Assembly: GCA_013115145.1 (NCBI GenBank)
Contig: JAAPAO010000608.1
Location: 1-20,917, forward strand
DNA from: Perkinsus chesapeaki
Lineage: Eukaryota > Perkinsozoa > Perkinsida > Perkinsidae
DNA: 20,917 bases
Direction of reading: 5' to 3'
Part shown: piece by piece, positions 18,755 to 20,917 of the stretch
Layout: every line of letters starts with the position of its first letter
Position numbering within the stretch: the stretch's first letter is position 1
Made by a program: the position numbers and the translations under genes
The notes under the pieces: model-generated
The model's input: only the letters and a program-made list of their open reading frames with translations
The model's database searches: none
Told to the model about the DNA's origin: nothing

Positions 18755-19834
18755 CGGCGAGGAATCCTCGGACCTCCCATTCGTCATTCCCTTACTTTAG
18801 AGCCTCGGCCATTACATCAGCTCCATCATTCCCTAGCCTTTTATTGCACACCTCTGCCACTATATGTAACTAGGATGGATTTCACAAATCAACATCAGAG
18901 AATACACCTACCACTCCAAAGCCGTCGAATCTGGCGCTACTGTGAACGTCGGCTGACTTTGTCAGGAAGGTGATTAGGATTTCATCTTGGCCTTGAAAGG
19001 CGGCTGAATGAATGGCCGACCAGCCATCATCGGTGTACTGAGAATAACATTCTGGAGGTTGTGCTGAAATTTAGATAACACGACCTGCAGTTTCGAATAA
19101 CGATATGTATTCCTCGGCGAACGGGACAATCGCGGTACTTTAATCGAGATATAGTAGTCTACCCGATTCGTAGTTCCGGCGTGGAAGAGTCAATACCCGT
19201 GTGGGCATGATAGACGAACTGGTATACTTGGAAGTTAAAGATGGAATAAAGGAATAAATTTTCAGTTGAGGTATAAAACGATGCATGAACAAGTCTCGCA
19301 AGCACGCAGCGTACTCTATAGTAAATTATGTGGTACTTTAAGGTGGAATATAAGAGTATAGTTAGGTCATAGTATACTTTAGGAGTATATTCTAATTCAT
19401 ACCCTTACATGTGCCATTGCTGAAGTACGAGGCTGTTCCAATAGTGTTTCGACTATCCTTGCATTACCACGGAAGGCTGCATGTCTGAGGATACACCTAG
19501 ATGACCTTCACAGGCACTCGCATACCTTAGTGGAGTTCTACAGCTTCGAACGGCGTGAGGGGAATAACATTCATCTAGCACTAACGCATCGGGTGAGCTA
19601 ATGGCGAGTTGGCGATTGACGGCAGACTGAGGAACGGCTAAGAATGATCATGAAAGATGTCTTGGTGCATACGAGCTGATTTTTCTCGATGGCGGCATGA
19701 AGTGCTTCAAGCCTCGTCTCGTATAAGACCCCATCTATTGGAATGTGGATTTCTCCACAGATAGCAGTAGGGGAAGGAACACCTCTCAAATTGGAGTCAG
19801 ATACAACCATCAAGGTTTCCATAGATGAGCAAGT
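18755..19834 (-). CDS. Ankyrin-repeat exons, second group
   Basis: Exons: about 19834-19673, 19626-19526, 19496-19409, 19063-18912 and a weaker one at about 18857-18755. The first ends ETRLEALHAAIEKNQL at GTATGC and joins in phase over a 46-nt intron to SAVNRQLAISSPDALVLDE. The next junction is either a 29-nt intron (GTATGC...CATCTAG) or one frame slip, leading into LRHAAFRGNARIVETLLEQP, a clear ankyrin helix pair. Exon 19063-18912 reads DGWSAIHSAAFQGQDEILIT then FLTKSADVHS, and ends at GTAGGT. The weak one has a GNDGADV turn. I could not find the exon that links 19409 to 19063. The group lies directly upstream of the ankyrin gene at 15004-17996 on the same strand, so they may be one long gene. 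Confidence 0.58.
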
Positions 19835-20640
19835 GAAACTAACAAGGCCTCAGCGAAGACCCTGAGAACCAAAAGAACACTGATAGCAAATCTGAGCTTG
19901 AACGTGAGCTAGTGCGCTTAGGGCACTGCCCTGAGGCCCTAGTCCGTCTGCCGTGCAATGGTACCTTGACCACTTTAATTGTGGTCGTCGGACAGGCTCA
20001 TAAGACAAATGAAGGTGCCTTGTTGGGTGATCGCTATGACAATAATGAATGGTATATTTAAGTTTCACTTTCCAATTGATATCTGTGCGCTCCCCTAGCA
20101 ATAAAATGGGATGCCTCATGCAACGAGCAAGGTATTACACTATTACATTATTACGCCATTGTATTACAAGGTCTTATACTAAACGGGTTCAGGCTCTCAT
20201 GCCAGACAGTCCAACTTAGACTAGTGGGTTTTCGGGGAAAAACTTTTCTTGCCTACTATTGGTATTACAAGTGATATCTTTGAATTCTCACCATAGCAGA
20301 ACCTGGTTCACGCGGAGTGGTGTTTGTGGAGAACGCCAAGTGTTACAGTCAGAAATCTTTTGGCGTTGGAACATTGTATGTAAGAGCCGCGATAGCACAG
20401 AGACCACCTTCGCCGTATTGCGTTCTGAGTTACAACGCACAAAATGAAATTCGCCTGCGCACATTCATGCTACGCTACCATTGCTACCTATGAGATCGAG
20501 AAATAGCGCGACATAACAGCCCAATCTACAAAGGCTCCATACAGAAAAAAAGGAAGCCCGAAGCCCACCTCAGAAAGGATGTCAATAATATCACGGTCAT
20601 CACTAGCGTTGAACTATTGCATTGGTGCGAGGCAATGGGA
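19835..20640. other. Region with weak exon traces
   Basis: On the minus strand near 20330-20430, GEGGLCAIAALTYN resembles an ankyrin first helix, and an overlapping frame ends at a GTGAGA donor near 20295. Either could be the next upstream exon of the ankyrin group, but no acceptor or phase link was found. Two perfect stems lie at 19920-19932 and 19968-19986. Confidence 0.3.
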
Positions 20641-20732
20641 GTCCATTGAATGGACGTCTTAGACGCCACGTCTAAGAATCTACAGATAGACTATCTGAGA
20701 TAGTCTTTGTGCGGAGGGCGCCTTTAGGCACC
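20641..20732. repeat. Tandem array of abutting perfect palindromes
   Basis: Four perfect inverted repeats follow each other with gaps of 0-1 nt: GTCCATTGAATGGAC (20641-20655); TCTTAGACG with CGTCTAAGA (20657-20677, 3-nt loop); ATCTACAGAT (20678-20687); AGACTATCT with AGATAGTCT (20688-20706, 1-nt centre). A fifth with one mismatch lies at 20717-20732. There is no gene, transposase or terminal repeat in view. Confidence 0.85.
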
Positions 20733-20917
20733 TCTATAGGGTATTGATGGAGTAAGACGTGCGCCAGCAAAATCCTTATCTCCGATCATCCTTCATCCCG
20801 AACTAGCGGATCAACCAAATAGTCAAGAGGGGCCACTAGGCCGATTCTGATAAGCGGATTGAGCTTGCGAATGTAGCGGCTGTGAAATCTCCAGAGATTA
20901 AGGGAGTACCGCACGCA
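20733..20917. other. Right edge, possible truncated exon
   Basis: The plus frame after an acceptor-like CCACTAG (about 20834-20840) stays open to the edge (KRIELANVAAVKSPEIKGVP). The minus strand is also open from the edge to a TGA near 20784. Both are short and the window ends here, so neither can be preferred. Confidence 0.25.

Noticed and set aside
1-20917. CRISPR array, bacterial operons, rRNA
   Set aside because: No regularly spaced direct repeats with unique spacers, no ribosome-binding sites linked to frames, and no rRNA-like conserved blocks; the spliced genes show eukaryotic nuclear DNA.

Overview
The window looks like nuclear DNA of a eukaryote with many small spliced genes, most likely a fungus. 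Reading frames stop at clear GT...AG sites, and exon phases join across introns of about 30 to 430 nt. A zoosporic (chytrid-like) fungus would fit the very short introns, the ankyrin genes and a coiled-coil gene that resembles flagellar-rootlet fibre proteins, but nothing here fixes the species. Nearly all recognisable genes lie on the minus strand. The DNA between exons is AT-rich and holds degenerate repeats.

Layout: (1) 168-956, 5' end of a lysophospholipid acyltransferase gene, running off the left edge. (2) 1682-3047, exons of one or two unrecognised genes. (3) 3746-4200, weak exon candidates on both strands. (4) 5142-5683, a small three-exon gene with a basic, mitochondrial-type N-terminus. 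(5) 5740-7558 or further, a seven-exon coiled-coil gene whose exon phases all agree. (6) 7949-9265, an intronless 438-codon gene ending in a CCHC-type zinc finger. (7) 9620-9835, a short reading frame broken by TAG. (8) 10289-11010, an F-box-like plus ankyrin gene. (9) 12049-14995, a decayed hAT transposon with an 8-bp target duplication, sitting inside or at the end of the last exon of an ankyrin gene. (10) 15005-19834, a long run of ankyrin exons that form one or two genes. (11) 19835-20917, weak exon traces and a cluster of abutting palindromes.

The main theme is a family of ankyrin genes chopped into small exons, one of them hit by a hAT element. The most unusual structures are two hairpin arrays. 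One fills the right subterminal part of the hAT (14580-14933). The other stands alone at 20641-20732, where four perfect palindromes follow each other with gaps of 0-1 nt. Several introns also carry degenerate tRNA-like B-box sequences, probably SINE remnants. All gene models come from reading the sequence by eye; no database search or transcript evidence was available.
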